From positions 10,172,209-10,236,208 of the forward strand of contig CM057003.1 in NCBI GenBank assembly GCA_029891345.1: a DNA stretch of 64,000 bases, written 5' to 3'. Shown piece by piece: positions 23,791 to 36,267 of the stretch. The notes under the pieces are model-generated. The model was given only the letters and a program-made list of their open reading frames with translations. It was not told the DNA's origin and did not search any database. This DNA is from Dryococelus australis. Taxonomy: Eukaryota > Arthropoda > Insecta > Phasmatodea > Phasmatidae. Position 1 is the first letter of the stretch. Every line of letters starts with the position of its first letter. The position numbers and the translations under genes were made by a program.

Positions 23791-24896
23791 GTGTAAAATC
23801 AGTTCAATTTTTCTTAAAAGAAACTAAATGCCCGTCCACATTCAACTAAGCGTTACAGTGTGGCAGCAAAAAAATTTGCCAAGATGACTTCATATATTCC
23901 GTCGGCATAGTCAACACCCACGTGTTTAAAGGCCTTGCTTTCGTTGTTAGTCTGCTACCATAACTACTGCTACTAAAATAAATAAAGTATTCAAAACATA
24001 TGCGTGCTGGATACAACAGGCCAAGGTTATTAATGAATGATGAGAACAAGATCATTAAGAGTTATATAGTCTAAATAAAAAAGGTAAGCATTATATATTT
24101 CGCTGGCACGAGAAAGTGAATATATTGACCTGATGAAAACTTGTATAAAAGCAGAAAAAAAAAATGAGGGGCCCCTTACAAATAACATTTATTGTATACG
24201 CGTATTTAAATGCCGGGACATTAATCTTTTAGTAAACATAAAATATGAAGTAAGTCAGGTATATGATGAACGAATTATTCCTTTTTTTTAAATTTGAAAG
24301 TTCACAAACTGCTGGAAAATCAAACCGTTGAAAGTTCACAAACCGTAGGGTTTAATCAAAATTAAAACGAAGTGGAGATGGCAGGCTGAGAGATTAAAGC
24401 AGAAAAAGCCATGGCCGTTATTCCGTGAACATGACGGAAGTCACGAGTATCCCGTCACAGCTACCAGGTTAGACTGCTAAGCTGCAGTCGCCCCCATACT
24501 ATGGGTCGGTACGAACTGGTACTCACATAACAGTGGTAGAGCGAAATGGGAGTGCCAAACTGCTATCGGCGCTGCTGCACTAAACTACGTTGTATCGCAT
24601 CGAAACTACATGTCGATTACAAGAGAAGTTTGTCGTTGCGAGTCGTCTAGTCAGATGTTCACAGCTAGCCAGTGGGATTAAAAATGTTGGTCGACACACG
24701 ATGTACGCTCGATACGAGCACGCGGATGAGCTTCGGTCGCCTGGTAACAGCGTGAAAAGGGATGCGGCGAGGTGAGAGACTACTGTGCTGGAAGGATCCG
24801 GCAAAAAAAGAAGAAAAAAAAAGCTTGCAACAGGATGCGACGGCGACACAAAAAATACGCGGCGTGTTAAGAATATGCATCCCGTAGCAAAAATGC
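23791..24896. other. intergenic region before the satellite array
   Basis: Open frames on both strands at 24580-24936 overlap antisense to one another and have no domain. Nothing upstream of the array resembles the 77-bp unit. Confidence 0.45.
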
Positions 24897-25589
24897 GTGT
24901 GCAGTTGACTGCCTGGAGATGCGTTGACAACTTCACTTAAGTGTATTTTGTGAGACTGCGAGCCCGGAGAAACGTGTGCAGTTGACTGCCTGGAGATGCG
25001 TTGACAACTTCACTGAAGTGTATTTTGTGAGACTGCGAGCCTGGAGAAAAGTGTGCAGTTGACTGCCTGGACATGCGTTGACAACTTCACTGAAGTGTAT
25101 TTTGTGAGACTGCGAGCCCGGAGAAACGTGTGCAGTTGACTGCCTGGAGATGCGTTGACAACTTCACTGAAGTGTATTTTGTGAGACTGCGAGCCCGGAG
25201 AAAAGTGTGCAGTTGACTGCCTGGACATGCGTTGACAACTTCACTGAAGTGTATTTTGTGAGACTGCGAGCCCGGAGAAAAGTGTGCAGTTGACTGCCTG
25301 GAGATGCGTTGACAACTTCACTTAAGTGTATTTTGTGAGACTGCGAGCCCGGAGAAACGTGTGCAGTTGACTGCCTGGAGATGCGTTGACAACTTCACTG
25401 AAGTGTATTTTGTGAGACTGCGAGCCTGGAGAAAAGTGTGCAGTTGACTGCCTGGACATGCGTTGACAACTTCACTGAAGTGTATTTTGTGAGACTGCGA
25501 GCCCGGAGAAACGTGTGCAGTTGACTGCCTGGAGATGCGTTGACAACTTCACTGAAGTGTATTTTGTGAGACTGCGAGCCCGGAGAAAA
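24897..25589. repeat. 77-bp satellite array, nine units in a 5-unit higher-order pattern
   Basis: Nine units begin at 24897, 24974, 25051, 25128, 25205, 25282, 25359, 25436 and 25513, each exactly 77 bp and starting GTGTGCAGTTGACTGCC. They differ at four diagnostic places: GGAGATG or GGACATG, CTTAAG or CTGAAG, GCCCGG or GCCTGG, and GAAAC or GAAAA. By these markers units 1-4 equal units 6-9, with unit 5 distinct, giving a 385-bp higher-order repeat. Each unit contains an ACTTCA-C-TGAAGT type dyad. 77 is not a multiple of three, so the open frames across the array are artefacts. Confidence 0.97.
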
Positions 25590-26384
25590 GTGAATGTAAG
25601 AAGGCCCTCGTTAAGTTAAAATGAATGGAATTCGCTGAGATATTTATCCCTCTCAAAATCAATCAAATCTAAATGAAATATAATAATATCCGAAATTGAA
25701 ATTAAGCTAATATAATGAATTTGTTCTACTCTAAACATGGAAAAAAGGGAAAATTTTAAAAGAAATTTTTTTAAACCTTACAGTTGTACAAAAGAGAAAC
25801 GCTGCCAAGCTGTACACATGTCATAATTTGCAGTGAGAGCACTCCAACAACTCCTAGGATATTCATATTTTTACTACACATAGAATTTCTTGAGTAATGG
25901 TACTCAACAACCACACCAAATCCGTCCATTTAAAAACAGTTTTATCTTCGCTGAAATCTACAAGTGATGCCAAACAAAAAAACCTACAATATCTTGTTTT
26001 GGTACAATGTTGACACTTCGGCAATCATCGGATACACTTGGGTGCTCTCATCAGAAGCACAAGAAATATAGTACATTACACAATAAAAAAATGGGATGAT
26101 GGCCATATTTACAGTTTGGAATTTTTACAAAATTATAATATATATTATGCTTACTTTATTATCTGGTAGGTACGTGACACTTTGTCCAATAGTATGGTCA
26201 CATACCTAATGTAGCTATGGTATTTGCAGCCCTCGTTTCTATGTTCAACGCAACCTGGTAAATTGTAAAACGCCGAAACGGCAATAATTCTGTAAGATTT
26301 CAGACTACGCCCCTAAAATCACAAGACATCCACGTTTCCAATAAAAATTACGGGAAAATTGTAAAATTGGACTTTTATGTGCCA
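25590..26384. other. AT-rich intergenic region
   Basis: The part from about 26240 onward may belong to the body of dispersed repeat F, since a similar context precedes the copy at 38050. No gene was seen. Confidence 0.45.
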
Positions 26385-26510
26385 CGTACACAGGCAGCAC
26401 GACGAGAACACTGCATGCCATTTCAGAGCGTGGTGCGTTATGGCGAAGGGTAAATCGAGGCACGTGTCATTGTCGCCCTTATCGCTCCCACGCTTCTAAG
26501 CTTCAAACAC
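26385..26510 (+). repeat. dispersed repeat family F, copy 2
   Basis: Matches 38050-38172 in the same orientation and 5750-5853 in reverse. Landmarks are GCACGACGAGAACACTGCAT, GAGCGTGGTGCGTTATGGCG and TTGTCGCCCTTATCGCTCCC. Non-coding, with boundaries set only by where similarity fades. Confidence 0.6.
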
Positions 26511-26683
26511 AAAAATAGCTCCAATGGATGGATACTAGGGAAAGGAGCCGAGGGAATGAAATGAATACGGTGCAGCAGCAGCATGTAAAGCTAGGGGAAA
26601 TGAGAGCGCCCCGAGAAAACTCGCCAGTCGACGGCAACGTCTACCACGTTACCTACATGAGAAAATATGAGGTTCGAAGCTGA

Positions 26684-26916
26684 TATAGGCCGTTCACGGT
26701 AAAGTGAGCACTTCTTGAAGCTGTTTCATCAGACATAATAACCAATAAATACATTTCATTGTGGCCTCGGGCCTTTGGTTTTGGGCATGGTGAATGTATA
26801 CACTGTGTTTATTACTCACATGGCAGGGTTTACATTAGCAAGTGGTGTAAGGATATAAATTGGTTTGAAAGAAAAAAAGTTAATAGGGCTTAACACTTGA
26901 CCGTGAACGGCCTATA
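26684..26916 (-). mobile_element. short MITE (MITE-1), reverse orientation
   Basis: The termini TATAGGCCGTTCACGGTAAA and GACCGTGAACGGCCTATA are inverted repeats. The interior is the reverse-orientation counterpart of the 9837 copy and aligns with 51560-51803 through AATAAATACATTT, GAATGTATACACTG and TTTATTACTC. The plus-strand right terminus has diverged in the CACTT segment (TTAACACTTGACC), so it is an older copy. Confidence 0.8.
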
Positions 26917-26919
26917 CGC

Positions 26920-27302
26920 CGTTGTGCCAGTTGAAAGATGTGACCACCCTCACCACCATGGCCATATGGAAATGGGGCGACGACGGAATGTAAGGGTGGA
27001 GCCATGAGGGAGCACCTCGAGGAATCCCTGCCGTCTGAAGGCATCTGGTGTGAGGACGGTGTGCTGCCCACGTGAGAACCGCGGCCCCTTCCAGGCTCGG
27101 GGAATCGTCGGCGAGTAATAGGGCGGAGGAGAAAATACTGTCGATCACGGAATTTCCGGAGATTCTTGAAGAGGAACTCAGATGGCGGGCGGGGTCATAT
27201 CGACGTATCCCCCTCGGGAGACAATCTCCGCTGCCTCCTTCTTTTTTACACATCCCGGCACGATTATGACAGTGCCCGTGGTGACGTGAAGAATGGGAAG
27301 AG

Positions 27303-27364
<62 letters not shown>

Positions 27365-27420
27365 GGGGGGTGATGGCAGGGAATATCAGACGATGGTCGC
27401 TGGTGATGGTTTCTTCGTGA
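26920..27420. other. GC-rich islet with (GA)n and poly-G
   Basis: CpG-containing DNA includes a pure (GA)n tract at 27305-27355 and a run of 10 G at 27361-27370. Overlapping frames on both strands encode low-complexity products, including RE repeats from the GA tract. No gene is supported, although a promoter-associated GA/GAGA-type tract is conceivable. Confidence 0.4.
27305..27355. repeat. (GA)n microsatellite
   Basis: About 25 uninterrupted GA units, followed at once by a G-rich tract. A homopurine run of this kind can form triplex DNA and contains many GAGAG cores. Confidence 0.95.
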
Positions 27421-27770
27421 TATGGTTACAGTGCCTCTCGTCTCCTTTCGGCTTCGAGACTCGAAGTGTGTTTGCTGGCATCCGAGGACGTAAAAGGCTG
27501 CAACGCAGTCTCACTCAATAAGAAAATTTAATCGGGAACATGAGAACGGAATGTTCCCTATGAAAAAAAAAAAAAAAAAGGCAAAGCTTTATTCCTGAAG
27601 CTCGTAACTTCTCGACCTAGAGGCATAAATTTTACAAGGGGACATCCAGCAAGCTTATAACTGTAAAAAAAATTCCTCGTAAACTTCCTAAACTATAATG
27701 TAAGTTTTTAACCTATACACTGTATGGTAAAAATATCACATATCAAGCAGCAGATGTATGAATGTTTAGC
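27421..27770. other. spacer with poly-A tract
   Basis: A run of 17 A lies at 27563-27579 without an AATAAA at the usual distance. No gene was seen. Confidence 0.5.
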
Positions 27771-27895
27771 AGCGCTACTATACAAAGTTGGGAACTTCCC
27801 TACGCATTTGACATTTCATGAGCAAATGTAGGAACGCTACAATGAAAAAATAACCATTCCTGCTTTCTCACTAAGCTTATAGCCGATACTGGTAT
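27771..27895 (+). repeat. dispersed repeat family E, copy 2
   Basis: Similar to 14528-14648 through ACAAAGTTGGGAAC, CCTACGCATTTGACATTTCA and TGAGCAAATGTAGG, then a weaker GCTTTCTCACT block. Too short and diverged to classify. Confidence 0.5.
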
Positions 27896-29091
27896 GGTAA
27901 ATCTCTGAATAATTTATTAGAGTGTACCGTCAACGAAATAACAGAGTAAACGTTTTATTTGCATACATTAGTCCTATCCTAAATATACCGTCTAGTTATG
28001 AAATAACGCCACGTTTGTAACACAGTTTCAGACTTATTTAAATTGTATCATTCACTGCAAACACCATCGAGTTTCGCAGCTGTAACTTTATCATCAAAAG
28101 CTGAAGTTTTACAAACTTCTAAACGAGGACAGATACGGCTAGTTGAGTCTTTCCAGCAGTCTCCGTTATCTGAAGAAAGAGTATTCATCTTTACAATACC
28201 TAGGAAATCAGAGAATGTCATATTAGCTAGAACTCGTTTCGCTCCATCAATTTGAGAAGTTTATGTAAGTTACTTGTGTGTCTTTTTATTCGGGCGAATA
28301 AATCATTACGTTGCGTTTGGCATTTGATTCCACATTCAGTTAAAACTTGATAAAAAATTTTTTTATGATTCCTCAGTAATGACTCGTCCACCCACACTCA
28401 TACGCCTTGGAAAATGTAATAGGATAACTTGGATAGAACTCAAGGTGCAAGTGCGAGAAAATGTCTCGAAATGTAGCAAATAAACTGACATACGTATTCT
28501 ACACTTGTAAAGAAACCAACATTTCGTGGCAGTTTCTTCTTACCTTTGGCTTTTTGCGATTAATCGTTTTCAGTTCGTTCATCAGTCATTATGTCCGACT
28601 GCCACTGTGCCTATTTGAGTGTGGTTGTGTACGTGTGTGTACGCATTACCCCTCCACCATTTGCAAGGAATTCAGAAACTGGCCAAAAGGTATCTTATTT
28701 TAGCTGGATATGATACGCTTGAGGTCCAAATAAAATTGTTATTCTTTCTTTAACTTCATAATTTCTCATAAAAATGGTCCCTCCAATATTAATGGATTTA
28801 AGCTTAATATAAGAATCCAAAACGAAGAAGAAATTAGTCTTCGTTCTAATAACGTATTAGGAAGAAACCGCATATTGCTCACTTCTTTTAGATCTAAAAC
28901 GAAACTATGCACGTATATAAGAACACAAATTAATCAAATGGGTCCGACAAAATATGATATAGGTGAACGTCGCTAACTGTACTCATTTAATATTCCTTTG
29001 ATTTTTCTCCATTGTACAATATTCTCAGAATAGAAAATACTCATTCAAATCTTATCGTTCCTTTACACAACGCTGACATTTAGAACTAGGG
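27896..29091. other. AT-rich intergenic region
   Basis: The frames at 28043-28255 and 28461-28703 were examined and not recognised. No repeat was identified. Confidence 0.45.
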
Positions 29092-29700
29092 TTTTTTTTT
29101 TTTTTTTTTTTTTTTTCCACCCGTGGATGTTTTTATTTAACTGCTCTACATTCAGAACCGTTGATGCATCCTCTAACGATTGTCCATGTACCCTTGGGGG
29201 TGGTGGGTAGGGGTTAATTCCTATCCAAACAGGAAGACACGGTAAGTACTCGTGTTCTCGCCACTTAAACTTAATTTGCGACAATCTAATAAGTGAACTA
29301 TTTTTTGCGTTATTTTTTATATTTCTATCCCATAAACTTCGACTTATGTGCCAGAGAGATGGAATGTGAGTGTTATATGTTTTTCCCACCATTTCACATG
29401 CTTCTCTGAACACCCCCTCGCCATCCCGTGCGGTGGATAACCATAGACTAACGAGAGTCGAATTTTCCAGATCCAATAACACCCCTTACTTCTATTCTCC
29501 TCATCTCTCTTTTGTACCGTTTTCCCCAAAGTCACCAGGAAGTTGGTAACCTTCGAAGAAACAAGAACGCCCTGCCACGTCGCAAGAATTTGACACGGGC
29601 ACCGGATTTCGCAATTTGACACCCAGATAATTTTCCTCTGTAAGGATTCCAAATAGACAGTCCAGCAGGAAAAAAAAAATGTTATTCCTTTATTCAAGAT
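29092..29700 (-). pseudogene. probable processed retrocopy, identity unknown
   Basis: On the minus strand the segment ends in 25 A (plus-strand T at 29092-29116). It is preceded 15 bases upstream by AATAAA (plus 29132-29137), the normal spacing of a polyadenylation signal. Upstream, two overlapping minus-strand frames (29344-29697 and 29063-29482, the latter running through the A-tail) give 117 and 139 codons in different phases. This is what a frame-shifted coding copy would leave. I do not recognise the protein. No target duplication was found, and the 5' end at about 29700 is only the limit of the open frames. It could instead be the 3' end of an unclassified retrotransposon. Confidence 0.4.
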
Positions 29701-32700
29701 TTCTGCCTGAGCAGTTATAACATCATATCTACACTCTGGCTTTCAAGGCAAGAAAAAATTCCTTGCAGATGACCAGAGATTTGCATGCCATGAGCGAAAT
29801 TAAACATCGCATTTTTCAATATAACCATTGAAAATCATAAATATATCTGCCGCGGCAGTCATACAACATAATAGCATTCACATTTTTAACCTTTTGCAGA
29901 TTATAAAATGTTCCTGAATGTATATATATAAATTCTTATTCGTGGGGTTTTTGATGATGCCCTCTTATAAGTTTGTATTATTATGTATTATATCTTACTC
30001 GGCACTGTGAAAATATAAAACGCGGTGATAAAAGCCATGGCGTGCTCGAAGTTTGTAGTCTGGACTATTTTCATGTGGGCTCGCTTTTTGCCTTGCGGGA
30101 TATGAAGCAACATAACACTCAGTCGTGGAGTCGAAGTTATTTTCCACGCAGTAAATATCTCTCTGACTCGGCGTGGGATCTAACATCGAACCTTGAGTGC
30201 TGCCGACCAGATAGTGATTTGTATAGGAAACTTTTTGTACCAAAAATAATTGTAACAATACTGTCGTGACCTACTGCCATTTGTGGCCGCAATAATTTTA
30301 TTAAGTTCAATTGTTCCACTCAACATGGGGTGAACAGTGCATTACTTTGTTCGCTGTGTTATAAAATCGTCTGATAAACCAAAAAAATGCAACAATTTGA
30401 TTATTTATTTAACACTATTTTCTGAAAACAAGCAAATCGCAAGACATATTAAAACTTTGTGGGACATAGGGTACCAAATAGTTTTGTAAAATAATTCCGT
30501 GCTGAATTTCACGCAGTATTTTAATTTAATGAAGAAACGTTTTCACGAATTTTTCATTGATTACAAAGTGAAAAGAAAAAAATAATTTCTCCCGTTACGA
30601 GGGGTACACTCAGCATAGAGAGATACTTTATGTCGATGCATGGGCAAAATTTTAATATCATATGTTACGACACTGATATTATATCGTGGAATTAAATGAA
30701 ATCTAACAACTGCCAGTGAAATAGTACTTTATAAATTATGCTGATTTTGTGCTTATAATAACACTGCAATCAAATAATTTAATGTCACTAAATAGGCGGG
30801 ATACAGAAGTAAAATAATCTACCTTTTATGAGAAAAAAACGTAAGTTTCCAAAACCACATTTTACATTAAATAAATAGTCAAGTGAAATAATTATTTCAG
30901 GTTACGCGAAATCAAAGAGTGCAAATCCACCTAACGCGCCGAATTTAAGATGGATAAAACTGCTTCCTTTCAGCAGAATATGACTGCGAGACATTCAAAA
31001 CCGCTCCACAGCCATCAGTAACCTGCCACTGGATATTACAGTGGCTGAATACCTCTAACATAACCGCTTTTATTGATATTAAGTGGATTGCATTGTCGGG
31101 AGTCACTGGTTCTCAATGAATTGATCACTTTCCATTCTGCAATCGGCAGCAGGTTATTGACTGACTATTCAGTGAGATACAGCTTCGTGATTGTAATCAC
31201 AGATTCAGCTCTTGTGTGCATTAGTCTGAAATAGATCGAACGGGTTTCTCTGTTATGAACTGGAGATACATCTAGCGGTGTGTCACATCGTTTTGCAGTG
31301 AAAGCGAGCTGTTATTGTCTTTGCCGAAAGAAAAAAAAAACTAGCATAACTCGTGAGAGGCAAACAGTACTTTTGAATCAACGTATGAGCATATTTATTT
31401 CCTTAACTGAATACGTTCCAAAGTAAGCACCGACTAAAGAACACACAGTAATGTTAACGCGAGCCAAGTAAATGAGCTCTGTTTATTAAAGATTTATTTT
31501 AAAAAAAGGTAATCTTAACATTAGTACACAATAAAATTGATTTCTCTGTTTTTAATACTAACAGAAACTGGTGTAGCTGTAACATGTGACAATTTAAAAA
31601 AAAAAATTCGGTCACTTAACCGGCGGATGAATACTGGCCACAAGAGTTTTATATTTGGTAACAAAAAACATACATTAAGCTATGCAGGGGTTTTAAAAAA
31701 TTAACTCTCAAGAGCTGAACCACCACAAAAGAGATGAAAAACATTGAGGCGTCCACAATAAAAGAAAAAAACGCGGGGGGCACTTCAAGAATTTAACAGG
31801 GCGTTTCCATCCGGAACCGCTTGTTTCAAATTATGAAGTTCAAAGAAATTTTCTTCATTTCAACATAATGCCCTAATGTTTCAAATAGATAGACATATTT
31901 GTTAACTTCACAAACAACAGTTATGTCATAATATCGTTGTATTGATGCTGTAAACTCTTCTGTGCTAACGAACCACAGCTAATTAATTTTTACGTATTTA
32001 CGAAATCACTATCGTAACATTCGAATCTGCAGGCAGTAAGAAAATACACGGCGTGATCTTTAGTCGATAATTATATCAAACATTACTTGAAATAATTTAC
32101 TTCGAATTTTTTTACCTTTTAAATTCGATCCTTCGAATCACGCAGATATGGTGCATTTTCCAGCCAAAATTAAAGTTACCAAAGGATTAAATTAAACGCT
32201 TCGAAAAAAAAAAAAAAAAAAATATGATGGGCAAGAAACTATTCAACACTTCATAAAAATCGATTTAATAAATGTCGTGAGTGTTAGGAACATGTCTAAC
32301 ACCAAAATAGAATGCATACAGGTTTGCTGATTGTTATCTCTTAGGAATACATTTTCATTCCGAGTAATCTGATGAGGAAAGCTGTTTGATGAAAATCTGA
32401 AGCCGACGTTTTGACCTGGTAGACGACTATTCGGTTATAATGAATTTTAGCTTCCATCCGAGCTTATTGAAATAAGTTACATTTCCATCAGTCACTTTAC
32501 GGTTTTTAATCTGTTACCTAGTGAATGTAGCGTAATAATGTGATAACATTTTACTTTTTTTCTTCTGCGAATTTATCGTGTGGTTGATTTAAAGGCAGGT
32601 TAGCAGTTACGAAAATTTTGCTTTATATAAGCCAACACAGTGATTCGTTGCGCGTTGAACGAGGCTTTAAAATTATAATACATCTAAATCTGTTTCTTGC

Positions 32701-33618
32701 GAAACCAATTCTATAACTCAAATGATAATGAAACAAACGTTGATAATTTTGTCGGGCAACAATTTTGACTATCAAACTTTTAAAAGGATATAAAAACACA
32801 AAATAACTTTCCATAATCCAATGCCAATTTCCCTCTTGATGCGTCGAATAACCACGAAGATGCTGTTTAGAATGTTGCTTTCGTTTTTCATCAATTATGA
32901 TTTATCTCATCCTACCAAAATTGTATCTTATTTGATGTATTAGTTCATCTTATATAGTTTCACACCGTAGAAATACACTTTTTCTTGATTTTCTCCTGAC
33001 ATACATTATTGTATGTATTGTAAAATCAATCCACACACACCCGAATCAATAGTAAAAAATTATTAACATTGCCAGGGTATCGATGTATTTGTTGTTGATA
33101 AGCGCTTCCAGAAATACGATTGAATTTTCAATAAGCCAATGTATTACAATCTTGCTGGAAATACCAGGAGTTATTCAGCGCAGTAATTTACTCACTAATT
33201 TTCTGACGGGGCCGTTCTTTCATTGACATTGTTTGGTGTCTAAATTTGAGAATCTTTGATTGGACATCACTAGTATTTGTTTCCATAACGAAACTTGATG
33301 GGAGACCGTCGAAAAAACACGACAGTGTAGAATGATTACGGTTTCCACCATTCGCGTTCAGGAAGCGACCATTTCTGCGTGCTTCAAAGCCCAGCACAGA
33401 TTTCCATATGCATAATAGTGTGTTTCGACGAATATCAGAAAGGAATTGGGGACTTTAAAATAAACTGAAGGCTGTTGCCTAACTGCAAAATTAAACTCAT
33501 AAATTTGTGACACATTCATTTCACGTAGGATTCCAAGAGAATTTAGGCGGGGGAGAGTAATTATAAGTTTACATCGGCCGTTACTTATGGGGTTTTGATG
33601 ATTTTCTTAGTACACATA
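29701..33618. other. long AT-rich region without a supported gene
   Basis: At 29973-30269 both strands are open (98 codons plus, 87 minus), with no domain in either. 30980-31200 faintly resembles dispersed repeat D. A 19-A run lies at 32204-32222. Nothing else is supported. Confidence 0.4.
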
Positions 33619-33681
33619 TATAGACTGTTCACAGTTAACAGAATGCATTTTAAATCAACCTTTGAAAAATTGCACTGATCT

Positions 33682-33915
33682 TATTGGCTATTCTTGGTAA
33701 AGTGAGCACTTTTTAAGGCCCGGGCTTCAACCACTAATAACTATATTTTGCGACTTCTTCAGACGTTGACTTTTGGGAGTGGCGAAATGTAGAGACTGTA
33801 TTTATTGGCCACATGGTAATGTTTATATTTTTAAAAATGTTAAATATAGAAATTGACTGAAAGCAAAAACTTTGCAGGGTCTGAAAAGGTGTTCACTTTA
33901 CAATGAATAGACTAT
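33682..33915 (-). mobile_element. short MITE (MITE-1) nested inside MITE-2
   Basis: The left end is TATTGGCTATTCTTGGTAAA and the right end is CACTTTACAATGAATAGACT then ATA. The interior aligns with the 26684 and 51560 copies through TATTTATTGGCCACATGG and AATTGACTGAAAGCAAAAAC. TA flanks fit a TA target site within the host MITE-2. Confidence 0.8.
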
Positions 33916-34021
33916 ACCTGCATATATTTTAACGGGCTCACCAACTGGCGTGCGCCAAGTAAGTTGGTAACGAAGTAAGTAAAGTATTCACACGCCTTAA
34001 AGTTGAATTAAAAGTGTAAAG

Positions 34022-34690
34022 CCCCTGTCACACTGTCAAGATTTTTCCGTCAAATTGCTTCATCCAATAAGTTTGGTCAAATAAAGTTGGACAGTTATGA
34101 TGTCATCGAAACGTCATAAACGCCACCCTTTTTCCCTGAGGAAGTTGGATGGCTTCAGTTTTCATCAAACATTTGAAAATCGGACCGGTTCTAAAATTTA
34201 TTTGATGTTTAACGGTCTCAGCCAATTAGAAAAGTGCACGACAAAAATGGACGTCATGAAACATAAAATAACAAACAATTGCTGGAAACTAAGTAAGTTA
34301 TGAAGATAATTAATTTATGTAGAAGCTGTCTGGGGATGAATGCTATTTCAAGTAAATATTGCACATTTATTTCATTGTGCAGGAAACATATCTTAAAATA
34401 AATTTTTAATTTAGTAAAGAAATTAAAATAAATTACAATATTTCTTACATTTCTTTCTGTAATGGATTGCATGGAAAAACAAAGGCAATATATCTTTATG
34501 AAAATAATCTTTAAATGATATTTCAAATTAGATTCTCCCAATAAAAAAATTAACAGTGTGACACATATTCAAACACATTAAAGATTATTTGATAAAATTA
34601 GCTGGAATGAAAAATTTGATGGCAGTATTTTGTCCTAAAATTTTATTGTCAAATATAATTGAAGGCAAAAATTTGACATTGTGATAGGGG
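34022..34690. mobile_element. Harbinger-like insertion nested inside MITE-2
   Basis: The left end CCCCTGTCACACTGTCAAGA and the reverse complement of the right end, CCCCTATCACAATGTCAAAT, agree at most positions over about 34 bp. TAA lies at or within two bases of each border, which would fit the 3-bp TWA target site of PIF/Harbinger elements, but this is tentative. The 669-bp interior has a 68-codon frame at 34097-34303 that is not recognisable as transposase or a MADF/Myb protein. A second TIR-like word, AACAGTGTGACAC, at about 34549 hints at internal rearrangement. Confidence 0.6.
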
Positions 34691-34943
34691 TAAACATTTG
34701 TGAATACTGAAGCAATTAATTTTAATTTGAGTTTTTTAATGTACGTCAGTGTGAGAATGAGATGATTTTAAAAATATTAACTTTTCTACTGACTTCATGG
34801 TTTCACTATACCGGCGCACGAAAGGAGAGAATTGGCCCATGACAATTTTAATTCAACATACGACGGAAAAATATTCAATGTGCATACAAATAGATCTTAA
34901 GCCGGAATTTAAAAAGTTTTTCATGTATCATGTAAAGCCTATA

Positions 34944-35681
34944 ACATGATGAATGAAGAGTGACCCTCGTATTAAAATAGTAATTAGAATTCCTGTTAAT
35001 GGAATGTATAATCACATAACGTTTCGTAATATGGCGTGGGCAGGGCATAGCGAGACAGGCTGCCTGAACGCCTCGTAACATATAAGCGTTCAACCAGGCT
35101 AGCGGGCAGTGAACTTCAGTCCGCTAAGATAATCAGCCTTCGGCAATGTGCAAGCTGGGAACAATGAGTCTGAAAATTAATAATAAATCATGCCTTGCAA
35201 GTTTAGTCACCCGAAGTTGTTATAAGATGATTGTAGTGACAGTAGGTATACATAGAAAGGTAATTGAATAATGGCTGAATGTTGAAAACGATTTAACTTA
35301 ACCTTTATTTTAATTATTGAAAAGAGTTGCTTACTCATAAATTTAACCAACACCAGACATATATTTTTACATTGATTTATAATACGTTCCATAAAGTGTA
35401 CCCAATGAGAAAAACCAGTACATTAGTAGTATTCGATATTAAAAAGAAATATCGCCAGACACGGTTATAATGAGAGATAGTTACAATAAACCTAGGAAAT
35501 CCGAAGATTCGTATACAGATTTCAGTTCACTTCGTCCATTTTCGCACAGGGGGATTCAAGCAGTTAATACTATTTCTTTCGCAATTACAAGTAAATAATC
35601 CTATTTAATAGAGAAAGTGTAAAACCCAGGCAAAATGTAATTATAGGGAGGTCGTGCGTAATGAGGTTTAAAAATGATTTC
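34944..35681. other. AT-rich spacer before the palindrome
   Basis: No gene or repeat was recognised up to the palindrome border. Confidence 0.5.
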
Positions 35682-36073
35682 ACTAACGTATGAATGACGT
35701 CACGGGATGACTTTCTATGCGTCACACAAGGAGAGATAAAATGCTACTCCATATGCATCGAGGGCATAGTCGAATCTGATAAATTAAATATAAACAAAGC
35801 TTTAGGAAGGTTTCGATTAACTGCGAACGAGTTGTAGTAAGTTGTGAGGGGGCCTTCAGACAAACATCACGTGATGAGACCGTAAGACATTAACCCTCTA
35901 GAGAACAATCGTATTTTACCACTTTATAAAAGTCAGTTCAGGAAAACCCAGAAATGGCAGTCCTACACAATTGATTTTACTAACGTTGCGAAAAACTATT
36001 TCTCCATAATGATGCACTTCTGCGGAGCTGTTTCTTTACAGCGTAATTTTCTACGTGTGAGTGTGTGTCTATA

Positions 36074-36157
<84 letters not shown>

Positions 36158-36169
36158 TGTGTGTCTATA

Positions 36170-36267
<98 letters not shown>

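Larger units (their letters stand above)
33619..34943 (+). mobile_element. long MITE (MITE-2) interrupted by two nested elements
   Basis: The outer element starts TAGACTGTTCACAGTTAACA and reads AAATCAACCTTTGAAAAAT as in the intact copy at 10756. At 33682 a MITE-1 copy interrupts it. MITE-2 sequence resumes at 33917 (CCTGCATATATTTTAACGGG), stops at about 34020 where a Harbinger-like element sits, and resumes at 34691 (TAAACATTTGTG). It ends at CATGTAAAGCCTATA. Removing both insertions restores the order of landmarks in the uninterrupted family members, so the MITE-2 insertion came first. Confidence 0.85.

Noticed and set aside
24897..25589. CRISPR-like array
   Set aside because: Units are contiguous and nearly identical with no variable spacers. 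The window is eukaryotic.
29973..30269. 98-codon plus and 87-codon minus overlapping frames as a gene
   Set aside because: Both strands open with no motif, no Kozak context or splice support. Chance is more likely.
30980..31200. Third copy of dispersed repeat D
   Set aside because: Only scattered words agree (for example ATTCAGTGAGATA and TGATTGTAATCAC). Too weak to annotate without alignment.
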